A stretch of DNA of 22,238 nucleotides from Hydnum rufescens UP504 (GCA_014904985.1 MU129080.1:115611-137848); one strand, 5' to 3'; positions 1 to 10,640 are shown, numbered from the stretch's first letter. Translations and numbers: made by a program. The notes: generated from the sequence alone by a model not told the origin.

Positions 1-288
1 CTTGCTCAGGCCTAAAACCTTCTCCAATGTTCACAATTATGGCTTCAGAAATCCTTTCATTTATTTGAAATATGTTGTTCCTGTGATCATAGTCTGCAAT
101 CTCAGAATTTTAGGAATTTATTTCATATTCCAGTGAAGTAGAAGACCTGCCATAAGTTATGAGATAAATTCCTAAATTTCTGAGATTGTAGATTCTGCTA
201 GACTATGAGCATGGGGACAACATATTCAAAAATGATAGGATTCTGAGCCATATTGGGGGGTGGTGGAGAGGTTACAGGCCTGAGCAAG
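1..288. repeat. Imperfect inverted-repeat (foldback/MITE-like) element
   Basis: The first 12 bases (cttgctcaggcc) are the exact reverse complement of 277-288. Similarity continues inward: 1-130 matches the reverse complement of about 165-288 with scattered mismatches and small indels, including the blocks around 64-78/229-246 and 95-120/165-190. The arms are about 125 bp around a spacer of about 35 bp. No coding sequence is visible. A target duplication cannot be tested because the left end coincides with the window edge, so the element may extend further left. It could be a foldback transposon, a MITE with long terminal inverted repeats, or a hairpin locus. I do not recognise the family. Confidence 0.7.
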
Positions 289-998
289 CAAAAACAGAAA
301 AACAGGCCAGAATGACTTGTACTTAGGCTCATAAGGTAGAACACAATCACACAAGTCCAATGCATCTATTTTTGAAGTGAATGGGTCTATATTGGTGGCA
401 TAAAGAGCATTACAGTTTTCATGCCATTTTTGGCAATGTTTTTTTGGAAACAATTTTGGCCAACTATTTCCAAAACAGAAATAAGTGTCTGGAGCAAGAG
501 GAGGGAACAGCTAGAGTTCCAGAGGTGTAAGACTAAGAAATATACAGGGGATGAACCAAATGCCTAGAGTTCCAGAGGTATAAGACTAAGGAACCTCTGA
601 AACTATTACATAATATATACCCAGCTGAAGGCTAGTAACATAGCACAACAGATAAGGGAAAATGTAACATAGCATCTTACTTCTTCATACATACTTCCTC
701 TCTTGTACTATTATGTAATTAGCATGGCCATGATTATTCTGAGTCATTGACATGGCAGAAGCAAATATATCTTTTTTGCCTGGACCTCTTTGCACTTGTG
801 AGAACTGTGAAACACCTGCCTAGCCCCATGACCAATGAACTTAGCCACAAGAGGCTGCACACTGGTTGTACAACACAAGGCCTACAGTTGGAATAAGGGG
901 GTTTGCATATCATATGAGCATGACTCACTTGGTACACAAACACCTTGCTATATCAGGCTAACCCCTCCTTGCTTCCCTAGATAGTAGCCTGGCCCCTT
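289..998. other. AT-rich stretch without a recognisable gene
   Basis: I see no supported gene here. The short open frames have no recognisable motif. The only structure noted is an imperfect direct repeat of 30 bp, 511-540 and 564-593, starting ctagagttccagaggt, with a period of 53 bp. Confidence 0.5.
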
Positions 999-1201
999 AG
1001 CCAGTGTAAGCAAGAGAAAAAGGAGGGATCTCTGCTACAGTCCATGATGTTTAATTGAGAATGAAGAGTGGGGGCCACCAAAATAATTTGAATATTCAGG
1101 TCTGAGTGTAGGAAGGTCCTTGGAATAGAAGATAATCTGCTGTAAGCAGTACTTGCATAAAAGGGGGAAATGTGCCACAAATACCACACTCCAAGGTCCT
1201 A

Positions 1202-1209
1202 GTCTTGTG
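1202..1209. repeat. Target-site duplication of the hAT-like MITE (left copy)
   Basis: gtcttgtg, identical to 1987-1994 on the other side of the element. It is 8 bp long, as expected for hAT. Confidence 0.75.
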
Positions 1210-1986
1210 TATGGATGCCTTTGGTCTGGTTTAAACCTTGGGAACCTGGGTTTAAACCTAAACCAGACCCAGGTCTGGTTCCATTGGGGTCAGGTTTCAT
1301 TCAATTTTCCTCAGGTCTGGTTTAGGTTTTGCCCTTGCCCTGAATCCAAAACCTGGTTCAAACCCAGGTTTAAACCTGAACCTGAAAGGTAGGGTGTACC
1401 TTCTAGTCTATGTACTTTCACCCTTATTTCTCCACATATTATCATTATCATCCTTCTATACATTCAATTCCAGAAGTAAACCTAGCAATTTGCACACAGT
1501 ACTGTAATTTCAGAGTCAAAAGTTGCATGACTCTGGAATCTAATGGGGAAATCTGTGCAGGTTACAAAGCACATGGCTCTGGGATCAAATCTGGCGATTT
1601 GCACAGGTTACTGTAACTCAGTCTAGGGTCACATGACACAATTTAGTCAGCTAAGTTCCATCCCCTGGAGATATGTAAGCAGAAAATTGATGTGAAGGAG
1701 GGGTGTGAATGAGATATGAATGGAAAATGGGATGCAAAGGAAGTGGTCAATGCAAAGACTCACACAGAGAGTTCAGATAGTCTGTAGTACTTACTAAAAT
1801 GTTTTGCTTCTCCTATATCTCAGGTTTCAGGTTTAAACCTGGTTTAAACCCAAACCAAACCACTCTGGAACCAAACCTCAGGTCAGGTTCAGGTTTTGCC
1901 CTCATGGGTGATTTCAGGTTCAGGTCAGGTTTAGGTTTTGCCCAAATTGGCAAAAACTGAACCAAAACTGAACCTAGGCATCCCTA
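1210..1986. mobile_element. Non-autonomous hAT-like MITE (777 bp)
   Basis: The left end reads TATGGATGCC and the right end, reverse complemented, reads TAGGGATGCC. The element is flanked by identical 8-bp copies of gtcttgtg (1202-1209 and 1987-1994). An 8-bp duplication with TA-GGG-ATGCC-like ends fits the hAT superfamily. Both subterminal regions (about 1221-1390 and 1825-1975) are packed with ggtttaaacc, aggttcagg and ggttttgcc motifs in both orientations, which in hAT elements are the usual sort of transposase-binding repeats. The interior (1390-1820) encodes nothing recognisable. The uninterrupted matching site in unit B (3211-3240) supports insertion. Confidence 0.8.
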
Positions 1987-3005
1987 GTCTTGTGGCCTTA
2001 GACAATGTGCAGTAGGAACAGTGTCCTCAGGTGGAATTTGCCTGGAAATCCAGCAGCAATACTTCAGTGCTTCAAACTGGGGAGGGGGAAGACAATGGAA
2101 TTTTCAACACAGTTCACTTAATATACAACCCAGCTATAAGGTCAAATATCTGATGAAAGCAGGGGGATAGGGGAAATATGTACAAAAAGTAATGAAGTCA
2201 AAAGCTTCAAAATTGATAGAGATATTCAATTTACAAGGCTGGGGATAGGATAAAGCATAAAATGGCTATTTCTCCTTCCCTTGTGGACATATTCCCTTGA
2301 GGAATAGTGGAATAAGTCATCCTGGATGTCCTATCCTTCAGATATAAGGCTAACAGACAATATTTGATATTTAAAAATTGGAAGGGGGAATTGATGTTCT
2401 CCTGAGACATGGGGGAAATTCATATGTAGAACACCAAGTTCTTCTTTTTTAGTGACACCCTTTATACCATTGGATAGGCATTTTAAATACCTTTTAGGCA
2501 CAGTCGTTTTGTGCGAATATGATCAAAACTGATGGAGAAATTCAAAACATACATCTTCTGATTGTGAACCAGCAGGTGGAATCATTCCAGAAGCTTCAGT
2601 TTTGATCTGATAAACACATAATTGGTATTGTTTGATAGGCATTGATCACAGCTTTTATAGGTGTTATATTTTTGAGTAGATCAGATACAAATTGACTGTG
2701 AAAATCAAGAAATACACCTTAAGAGCATGGATTACATAGTAAAATCATTCTAGAGCATGCAGTTTTAATCAGATTGACTCATAATTGGTATTGTTAGATA
2801 GGTGTGAATTGTATATTTCTAGGCACTACTTTTTTGAGTCAATCTGATCAAAACTGACAGAAATTAGACAAATACTCCTTGAGAGTGCCACATTTGCCCT
2901 ATTTGATTATGTAATGCATCTGCAAGTAGGAATGAAGGCCCAGGTGTGTAATGCTCCATATTATATAATCAAAATTTGTTAGGCTCACCCTTAAGGCCAC
3001 AAGAT

Positions 3006-4078
3006 TCATATGAGTGGTGTAAGCAGGAAATGGAGGGAGGAATCCAGCCACAGTCCATGATATGGAATTGAGAACAAAAAGAGGGACCATGGGATCAATC
3101 CAAATGTTAAGGCTCAAAGGAAGGAAGGTCTTTTGGGATAGAAATATAATGCTGTAAGCAACACCTGCCCAAGCAATAGAACAAAGAATGAATATGGGTC
3201 ACAAAACCACACCCCAAGGCTCTCCTCTTGAGGCCCTAGACAAAGTGTAGTAGTCTTGGTGGAATTCACCCAAGGAACCAGCAGCAATACATCAGTGCCT
3301 CAAAACTGGGGAGAGGGAAGACTATAGAAATTTGCATCTCCTGCACTTAATATACTTCACAGAAAAATGCTATGGTAACCAGCAGAAAGGTGGAGTTAAG
3401 GAGAAAATGATGAAAAGGAAATCAAGTCAAAAGCTTCAAAACTGAAGGAGATATTCAAAAATCAAGTCAGAATAGGGGAATATGGGTGAACCAGGCTATT
3501 CCTCCTCTCCTACTGAACAGAATCCCTTGAGGAATGGTGGAACTAGTCATCCTAGACATACCCTTCATCAGATATAAGAGGGGCAGAGAATAATTGCCAT
3601 TAATAATCAAAAGCAGAGGCAATAATGGAATGAGACATGGGGGAGTCAAATTGTAGAGAGCTGAGTTCTTATTGGATTTTTTTTCCCTTGGTACCATTGG
3701 GTGCGAGCTATCTACAGCTTTCTAGGTGAGCTTGTTATGAACAAATTGGATCAAAACTGATGGAGAAATTTGAAAAATACTGAAGGGAAATATGAAACAC
3801 ATAGTAAAATTGACCTGGATAGTGCAGTTTTGATTCGTTCAGCTCATGTCTAATATCTTCGGAAAGGTGTGAATCGTAGCTTTCTGGGAGATATCTTGCT
3901 GAGTCAATCTGGTCAAAACTGAGGGAGATATTCCACATCTACTCCTTGAGAGCACTGCATTAACCCCTATTTGTCATGTGACAGGTCTGCAAGTCAGAAT
4001 CAAGGCCTGGGTGTGTAATCTGTTGTATTACATAATAACAATTCATTGGAGCCACCCTTGAGGCAACAGGAAGTGTGT
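3006..4078. repeat. Tandem unit B
   Basis: Second copy of the unit described at 999-3005, placed directly after it. It lacks the MITE found in unit A: 3211-3240 reads across the matching position without interruption and so serves as a related empty site. It has one fewer internal subrepeat than unit A. After 4078 the first bases of a third copy may be present (4070-4100), but the similarity fades before the Copia remnant. No gene is seen. Confidence 0.7.
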
Positions 4079-4140
4079 ATCAGAAGTGGAGACTGATTGA
4101 AGGTCAAACAAAGCAAGCAAGTTGAATTGCTATTGCCACA

Positions 4141-6542
4141 TTGAGGTACAGCAGAAAAAGGTGGAATTTAGGGTGGTCTGTTGAAGTGCTGCAGATGAAC
4201 AATAAATTGGCTTGTATGCAAGTACAGCCAGGCTCAGTGGGAGAACCTGCTGGTACTCATCTTTCTCCTATACCTCCTACATCCTCTTCCCCCTCAGTGC
4301 CATCTGTTGAGCCTGTCAGCACTCCATCTGATGACTCTGACTCTGAATCTGGCTCTAGTGCTGATCCTGAGGACCCTCCTGATTTATCATCTTTTGCTCC
4401 TTCACCTTCTCCTGCTCCTCCTGTCTCCTATTCTCCTGCTCCTGACTCTGTACCTTCTCCATCTTCCTCATCTCCTGCTCCTGGACCTGGACCTGATTCT
4501 GAAGTTACTGACTCTCCTGAACCTCCCTCTGGCTCCTCTGAGACTGGTCCTCCTGGTGCTTCTAAGCCTTATGTTACTCATTCTGGGTGCTCTAGTCATC
4601 CCATGCATGAATGGTGGGTGGTCCCTCACCCCTATCAGCATGCCAAAGAAAAGAGGAACACTAGGCAAAGTGCAAGCACTCCAGAATCAACTCTTGAAGC
4701 TGACATTGCTGCTCTGGAGTCTGCTAATGCTGGTAGAGCTCTCTCCCACTCAGAACTCATTGAGTATGCCTTCCTCACTTCTACCTCTGAGCCAAGGTCA
4801 TACCATGAAGCCATGACTAGAGATGATGCTCAGCTATGGCATGTGGCCACTGAACAAGAGTACAATGCACTCCAGGAACATGAGGCCTGGGAACTATGTG
4901 AGCTGCCTCCAGGGCACAAGGCTATTGGTTCTAGATGGGTCTACAAGGTGAAGCTGAACTCTGATGGCTCAGTGGAGCACTATAAGGCTCAGTTGGTGGC
5001 TAAAGGTTTCTCCTAGAAGCCCCACCTTGATTACACTGAGACCTTTGCCCCTGTTGCCAAGTTTACTTCCTTACGGACTGTGCTGGCTATTGCTGCAGCT
5101 GAGGACATGGATATTGACCATATGTACATCTCCACTGCATTCTTGAATGGTGACTTGGATGAGGAGATCTACATGGCTCAGCCAGAAGGCTTTGCAACCC
5201 CAGGTCAAGAACACCTTGTCTGTTGCCTGAAGAAGTCCTTGTATGGACTTAAGCAGAGTCCAAGGCAGTGGTATATGAAGCTGCACTCTACCTTTGTGAA
5301 GTTTGGTTTTTCAACATGTGCTTCTGACCACTGCATGTGGATCTGGGCTAAAGATGGTGTCAAGGTCATCATTCCAGCTTATGTGGATGATTTGATCATT
5401 GCCTGTAAAAATGTCCCACTTCTAAAGCGCATTAAAGAGGAACTCAAGCTTGAGTACAAGGTCCATGACTTAGGTCCAGTTGTTGAAGTTGTGCCCTTGT
5501 ATTAGTTGTTTTGTGCTATTCTTGGTTTTGCTTCCTGTTTATGGTTGTTGTCATGGAGGTGGATATGGCTTAACTCTTGCTACATCAAGACTTAAGCCAA
5601 TCCACCTCAGTTCCACTCTGGGTGTCTGTGTAGGCCTTTCCCATTCCTCCACTTGAACACTGGTTGTGTACACTCTAGGGATTGAGATCATCAGAGACCA
5701 GGCTAACCGGAGGTTGTATCTCTCCCAGAGGAAGCACATTGGTGATGTCCTGGACTGCTTCAATATGGCTGATGCCCACCCTGTGTCTACTCCTCTGGCC
5801 AAGTCAAGTCCATTGACTAAAGAAGACTGCCCTCAGACTCCTGAGGACTTGGAGTGCATGAAGTCTGTTCCTTATCTCTCAGCTGTAGGCAGTCTGATGT
5901 ACCTTTCAGTTGGTACACATGCAGACATCAGCTTTGCAGTGGGAGCTCTAAGTAGGTTTAATGCAAACCCAGGACAGGCCCATTGGAAACAAGTTCAGCA
6001 TGTCTTCAAGTATCTTGCTGGTACAAAGGACCTTATGCTTTGCTATGGTCCTGGACAAGACTCAACCTGCCTTCAGATTTATTCTGATGCAGACTATGCT
6101 GGGGATGTTGACTCAGCATGCTCTACTAGTGGGCATGCTGTCTTTATTGCCAAGTGCTTGGTGAACTGGAGCAGTAAGAGGCAATCTGTTGTAGCCAAGT
6201 CTACTACAAAAGCAGAGTACATTGCTGCCAATGAGGCTGGCTCTGATGGTGTCTGGTTTTGGAATTTCATGTTTGAACTAGGATATCCTCCAAGTGGTGC
6301 AATGACTTTGTGGCAATCAGTCAGCTATCAGAGTTGGGAAGAACCCAGAGCACCATAGCCAAATGTGGCATCTGCTGCCTAAGTACCATTGGCTTTGGGA
6401 ACAGGTGGAGGACAAGGTGTTTTCACTTGAATATGTTTCAACTTCCTTGATGAGGGCAGATGTTCTTACAAAGCCCCTTGAGACAGTAGCCCATTCAAGA
6501 GTACTTTCACTTCTTGGGCTTGTTTCTCACTCTGCTTTGTAA
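4141..6542 (+). pseudogene. Ty1/Copia pol remnant (linker, reverse transcriptase, RNase H)
   Basis: Degenerate polyprotein of a Copia LTR retrotransposon. In order: a Ser/Pro-rich linker typical of the region after integrase (about 4250-4600); the start of reverse transcriptase (W-R-Y-type segment GSRWVYKVK at about 4925-4951, then FAPVAKF near 5044); the catalytic YVDD at about 5380-5391; the LGIEI segment after the solo LTR (about 5678); RNase H with SDADYAGD (about 6083) and TKAEYIA (about 6208); and the usual C-terminal ADVLTKPL (about 6450). Damage includes an in-frame TAG at 5014-5016, a solo LTR inserted at 5481-5659 and a frameshift near 6305-6315, after which the true frame runs to TAA at 6540-6542. 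Gag, protease, most of integrase, primer-binding site and 5' LTR are absent, so the element is 5'-truncated. The junction with the tandem repeats lies somewhere in 4079-4240. Confidence 0.93.
5481..5659 (+). mobile_element. Solo LTR of the same Copia family, inside pol
   Basis: 179 bp, starting tgttgaagttgtgccc and ending cacttgaaca, so it has TG...CA ends with short inverted termini. It matches the split 3' LTR (6551-6642 plus 10932-11018) at all but five positions. The flanking 5-bp sequences ccagt (5476-5480) and ctggt (5660-5664) look like a decayed target duplication. Removing the LTR and one 5-bp copy joins the reverse-transcriptase frame exactly, from HDLGP into VYTLGIEI, which confirms the boundaries. 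A solo LTR is normally left by recombination between the two LTRs of a complete later insertion. Confidence 0.92.
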
Positions 6543-6550
6543 AGTGGGAG
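6541..6550 (+). other. Polypurine tract of the Copia element
   Basis: aaagtgggag lies directly before the 3' LTR and overlaps the pol stop codon. In LTR retrotransposons this position primes plus-strand DNA synthesis. Confidence 0.75.
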
Positions 6551-6642
6551 TGTTCAAGTTGTGCCCTTGTATTACCTGTTTTGTGGTATTCTTGGTTTTG
6601 CTTCCTGTTTATGGTTGTTGTGATGGAGGTGGATATGGCTTA
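6551..6642 (+). repeat. 3' LTR of the Copia element, first part
   Basis: Starts tgttcaagttgtgccc. It is interrupted after ...ggatatggctta by the Harbinger element and resumes at 10932. The two parts total 92 + 87 = 179 bp, exactly the length of the solo LTR. Confidence 0.92.
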
Positions 6643-6663
6643 GGCCCTGTTCAGCTGCAAGAA
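6643..6663 (+). repeat. Harbinger left terminal inverted repeat
   Basis: Starts ggccctgttcagctgcaaga. It pairs with 10908-10928 at 19 of 21 positions; one mismatch is the CpG-type change cag versus cgg. Confidence 0.9.
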
Positions 6664-6930
6664 GCTGGATTCTTGGGCCAGATTCTACTATTAAAAATGT
6701 GTAGATTCTTTTAGATTCTTTTCCAGATTCTTTGTCAAATTTTTTGCTTGACAGCAAGAATCTGGAAGAATCTGCCATCTGTTTGGTTGCACAAATTCTT
6801 TCAGATTCTACCCCCTCAGGTGGAACTGGCAGAGTTCATGTGCAGAGTTCACAGAGTTTGTGGAGTTTGTGAAGTCTACCTATTGTTGTCTTTCTTTCAT
6901 ATCACTACAGAGTCTTGAATTCCTTTTACA

Positions 6931-9295
6931 ATGGCAAAACAAAGTGTGAAGACTGTAGATACTGGTGCCAATCTTCTTGCCACATCTGGCAAGTGAAAAC
7001 CCAACAAAGCCAATCTGTCCAACGCAACTGATGCAACCAGCTCAGCCAAGGGGCCATCTGACAAGAAGGGCAAGAAGGGTGATGACAAAGATGCTGCCAA
7101 GACATCTGATTGTGTGGTTTGGAACACAAGTGACAAAGCCGAATTGATCCACCTCCTTGAAGTCAAATGGGGTGGTGGTGATTCTGAAGGAGCATCATTC
7201 AAAGCAGCAGTTTGGAATGATATTTCAAATCAGCTTACAGCCTCTTCTACTGCTGGCAGCAAGAAAACTGCAAGGGCTTGTAAAAAATAAATACCAAAAG
7301 GTTTTGGATGCCTTTAATATCATTCTACTATCCTAACTCACAATGGTACTCTCCACAGCTCAAGGAGACCTACTGGGTGGTGGAGAAGCTTCAGGAACAG
7401 TCCAGATTTTCTTGGAGCCCTGAGCATGGTGTTGATATCAATATTGACTCTGAGGGGGTCTGGGAAAAGTATATTGAGGTAATAAAGCCATATATCATCA
7501 TATGAGACAGAGAACTGACTAGAGAATATATTTGAAGGCCAACCCTCTTGCAAAGAAGTTTTGTAACCACAGATGGCCGCTCTGGGAAGATATGCATGAA
7601 ATCCATGCTGGACTTATTGCCAAAGGCAGTCATGCCTTTCATGGTGGGTATGTGACTTGAGATGTCCCACAGGACAATACCACAGACAAGGAAAGTGAGG
7701 ATAAAAATAATAATGGGGAAGAAGAGGTTTGATATGCTTTATTATACCTCCTACGTATTTTGATGGATTACTGTAGAAGAGTTTTATGGGTGAGGTTGTA
7801 TGACCACAGAACTCTGAGGGCAAGCTGTCCAACTCGAGCCTCAGTCTTAGTCAGTGAGAATGGTGCAAGGTTTCACAGGACACTCTAAGTACACTAGGTG
7901 TAGCTAGAAGCTATAAGAAGGTGGGAGAGGTATGCAGGAACTGCATGCTACTGAGGTGGAATGATATTAATACCTTACAACTTGCAAGCTGCAGACTTGG
8001 ACAAGAAGGCACAATAGAGGTCCTCAGGGAGAAGTAGTATGACTCTGAGTCAAGTCAAAGAAGGATGAGACAAACTAAGAATGTAGTGGTCTAGTGTTGT
8101 AAGAGAGTAATGGCCTGTAGCGCTATGTCAATTGTGTCAATATCTGTGTATTATGTAATCAAAGGTTCCAGCTACTTGGAGTCTGGGTGAGAGGTTGTAT
8201 CAGGTCACTATGCCTGTATTGGATATGCAGTATTTACCAGATCGCTATGCCTGGGTTTAGATTCAGATGCAGATGCAAGTGAGCTTTAACTATAGTGGGC
8301 TATTCTACAACTAGCGGGACTACACACGTTCTGTTCACTAGCTGGACCACACCAGAGGTACTTAATTGCACTGGCAAGGTGAATTTACAAGGTTTGATAC
8401 CAGGGAACAGTCAATCACTATGATTCAGAGGAAGCTATCTATGAGACAAACTTCTACTAGCTAGTCCTAGTGTTGGATTTGTTGTTCTACCATGCCAGAT
8501 TACAGGGATATTTATACCTTTAAGGACCCATTCTAGAACATTCTATCATCCCTCCATCTAACTTCCTCACCATTCTAGAGGTTTCTATTGCAATCTAATA
8601 TTCCATCCCTTGTTCTTTCTAGGACTTTCTCTGCTTTTCTGATCATGTGATTCTTTTCACAGCCACATTTCCTAGACCCCTAAATGCGTAAATCAGATCC
8701 TCTCTTTTACTTTATCCTTCTACAATTACCCTAAATAGGACTGAACCACCACTCCCATTACTCCAAATATCATTGATCCAGTGCTCTATTTGAGCTCAGA
8801 TACCTCTACACCTCCCATCAGGCAGAATTCTGGCCACTACTCCACTGCCACAGATTCCCCCATTACTCCATCTCCTACCACCAGGAATAAGTCAACATGA
8901 AAGCAATCATCAACCCCTATGTTGGCCTTGTCAACCAAGAAACCACAGACATCAAATCATGTGCTTAATGCCATAGTGGAGAAACTAGATGACTTTAACC
9001 ACATATTCCAATCTACATCGGGTGGAACCAGTGGTGGGGGCTCAAGTGACATCCTCACTATGCCTCAATGAAAAATTTGAGCAGCAAGTCATGCACAGGA
9101 GATAGAGGTTGGTCTAAATGATGCTGAGTTAACAGAACTCTTGAATGTCTTACAGCATGAGCCTGGTGCTGCTGACATATATTTCAGTATCAAGCGCAAG
9201 AGTCTGCATGTGGAGTGGGTCCACACCAAGATTGGTCCACATATGTGCTGTCGAGCTCAAGACCCTGATCCATTCAAGGCCACAGGGTTTACATC
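6931..9295 (+). pseudogene. Harbinger ORF1, Myb/SANT-like DNA-binding protein (decayed)
   Basis: ORF1 of fungal Harbinger elements is a DNA-binding partner of the transposase. The likely start is ATG 6931, followed by a Lys/Asp-rich leader. From about 7105 comes a SANT-like segment with W-N-T-S-D-K-A-E-L-I-H-L-L, then K-A-A-V-W-N-D-I, then a K-T-A-R-A-C-K block, N-S-Q-W-Y-S and W-S-P-E-H-G-V. A GT-AG intron fits at 7479-7537 (59 nt) and joins EKYIE to ANPLAKKF and W-P-L-W-E-D-M. A Thr/Pro-rich linker (8745-8900) and a C-terminal helical part (E-L-T-E-L-L-N-V-L-Q, about 9125-9215) complete the protein after a large interruption. Breaks: TGA after about 21 codons (near 6994), frameshifts near 7285 and 7325, further stops, and a foreign insertion at about 7845-8740. 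Family assignment rests on pattern memory. Confidence 0.75.
7845..8740. mobile_element. Unassigned insertion inside Harbinger ORF1
   Basis: The coding similarity of ORF1 stops near 7845 and resumes near 8740. The sequence between has no supported frame. It holds a repeated phrase (caggtcactatgcctg at about 8200-8215 and cagatcgctatgcctg at about 8239-8254), a TATA-like tatttata near 8510 and a pyrimidine-rich tract (8525-8735). That arrangement would suit a solo LTR or MITE. No convincing target duplication was found, so the ends are approximate. It keeps more CpG (tacgt, ctcgag, agcgct, tcgct, agcggg, cacgtt) than the surrounding transposon, which suggests a younger insertion. Confidence 0.4.
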
Positions 9296-9368
9296 ATAGT
9301 CACACACCAAATAAAGTTGTTCATTGTTAGGGTTTTTCCACATCTGTACATATATGGCACCCCTTCAT

Positions 9369-10640
9369 TCATGGCTCATCCATCCCCCTCTGATAATTCT
9401 GGTAACTATCCCACATGTCTTGCACAATCTTATCATGCAGAGCATGGGCTCCATTCCATTCTCTAGATGTTGTAGGCCCTGCTGCAAGTTCCTCTCAAAG
9501 GCCAGGTGTGAAAGTGTCACCATTGATGTGGTCAAATTCGAGTATTTCATCATTATCATAAATACAGATGAAGTTGTGAAGTGCACAAAGGGCTGGGAGA
9601 ATGTGGACCTGTATTTCCATTGAGTACTCAGGGGGGCATGTTAGGATTCCAAACTGCCGCTTGAGAATGCCAAATATCTGCTCAATGACATTTCATGCCT
9701 GTGCATGGTGAAGGTTGTAGAGTTCTTTGGGGTTTTCAGGTCTATGGAGGAACCTGTCAGCCATGGTGCCATTACACAAGACTATTGGGATCTATACTGA
9801 AGTGAGGCATGCCCCCACTCTTGCAAATGGTAACAGACACCCCGATATGGAATAAGCAGAGCATCACAAGTGCCAAACCCCACATCAGCAAGATATTGCT
9901 TGCCCTGGGGAATAGGCAAGTCTGTAGTACAGGCATCCCAATACACTGCTGCATCAGATGCTGCCCCCTCCCACCCACTGAGAACATATTGGAAACAGAG
10001 GTCAAAAGAGCAGCATGTGAGGCAATTTTGAGAGATATGGCCTTTGTGGTTTCATGAGGCGGAATGATCAGCAGCTGATGGGTTACATGGGATATGGGTG
10101 CCATCCATTGCACCAATGACATCCTTGAAGAAGGGATAGAGATTTGGATCATTTTGAATCTCATCAGGTGTACAACTATTTGCATCTGGAAGTCATACAT
10201 ATTGTCCATAGAAATCCGCAGATGACAGGGCAAAGAGGATTTCTTTATAATATCTGTGTGGTGCATTAGATGGTGTTTAACACAGTAAACCTATGAATAT
10301 ACCAGGTTATTGTGTCTAGGCTATGCTGAAAGCACTCTGTGACAAATCGGCTTGATAGGGCAGTCACTGAGGTATACAGAAATATTGTGATGTGTTCTTC
10401 AAGGGTCAGATGTTTTGAGCATGTGAGACCAATTCTTTTTAACTCAATAACTAGCTGCCAAAAGACATGCTTGTTTACACCAAGCTGAGTTCAAAATCGA
10501 GTGGGGTGACCATGAAGCAGCTCTTGAAGCCACAGTTCTCCCAAGAGACTGGATGTATTGTATGGCTCCTTGAGGAAATATGTCTCACCCTAGAGAAGCA
10601 CAGCTGAGATTGCTGTCTGCACAACAAATGCAGCAGCCAA
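9369..10640 (-). pseudogene. PIF/Harbinger DDE transposase (decayed)
   Basis: Read on the minus strand, the frame begins with an N-terminal part near 10620-10280 (LGVNKHVFWQLV, then S-S-R-F-V-T-E). The nuclease core follows. FFKDVIGAMDGTHIP at about 10090-10135 carries the first catalytic Asp; S-G-W-E-G-A-A-S-D at about 9950-9980 carries the second Asp (codon 9953-9955); N-V-I-E-Q-I-F-G carries the Glu (codon 9681-9683). After it come K-R-Q-F-G-I-L and A-L-H-N-F-I, also typical. It is broken by TGA codons (one at 9693-9695, where an Arg CGA is expected just before NVIE) and by frameshifts. The stop is near 9369-9371. The three catalytic residues survive although the reading frame does not. 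Confidence 0.88.

Larger units (their letters stand above)
999..3005. repeat. Tandem unit A (about 1.2 kb without its MITE insertion)
   Basis: Once the MITE at 1210-1986 is removed, 999-3005 aligns end to end with 3006-4078. Clear matched blocks are 1040-1050 with 3050-3060 (cagtccatgat), 2055-2090 with 3280-3315, 2195-2220 with 3425-3450, 2295-2320 with 3505-3545 (cccttgaggaat) and 2870-2990 with 3943-4065. By eye similarity is roughly two thirds to three quarters. No conserved coding frame is visible. Near 2455-2870 unit A has three degenerate subrepeats of about 160 bp built on a caaaactga / cagttttgat inverted motif; unit B has two. The source is unknown: it may be a decayed transposon or an old local duplication. 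Confidence 0.7.

Noticed and set aside
1210..1990. Satellite or telomere-like tract of ggttta/aggttc words
   Set aside because: It has defined ends, terminal inverted repeats, an 8-bp target duplication and an empty site, so it is a MITE.
4079..4140. Copia 5' LTR at the left end of the element
   Set aside because: No sequence like the 179-bp LTR was found anywhere in 1-4140.
4307..4816. Leu-rich plus-strand frame of 169 aa
   Set aside because: Out-of-frame reading of the Ser/Pro-rich linker of the Copia polyprotein.
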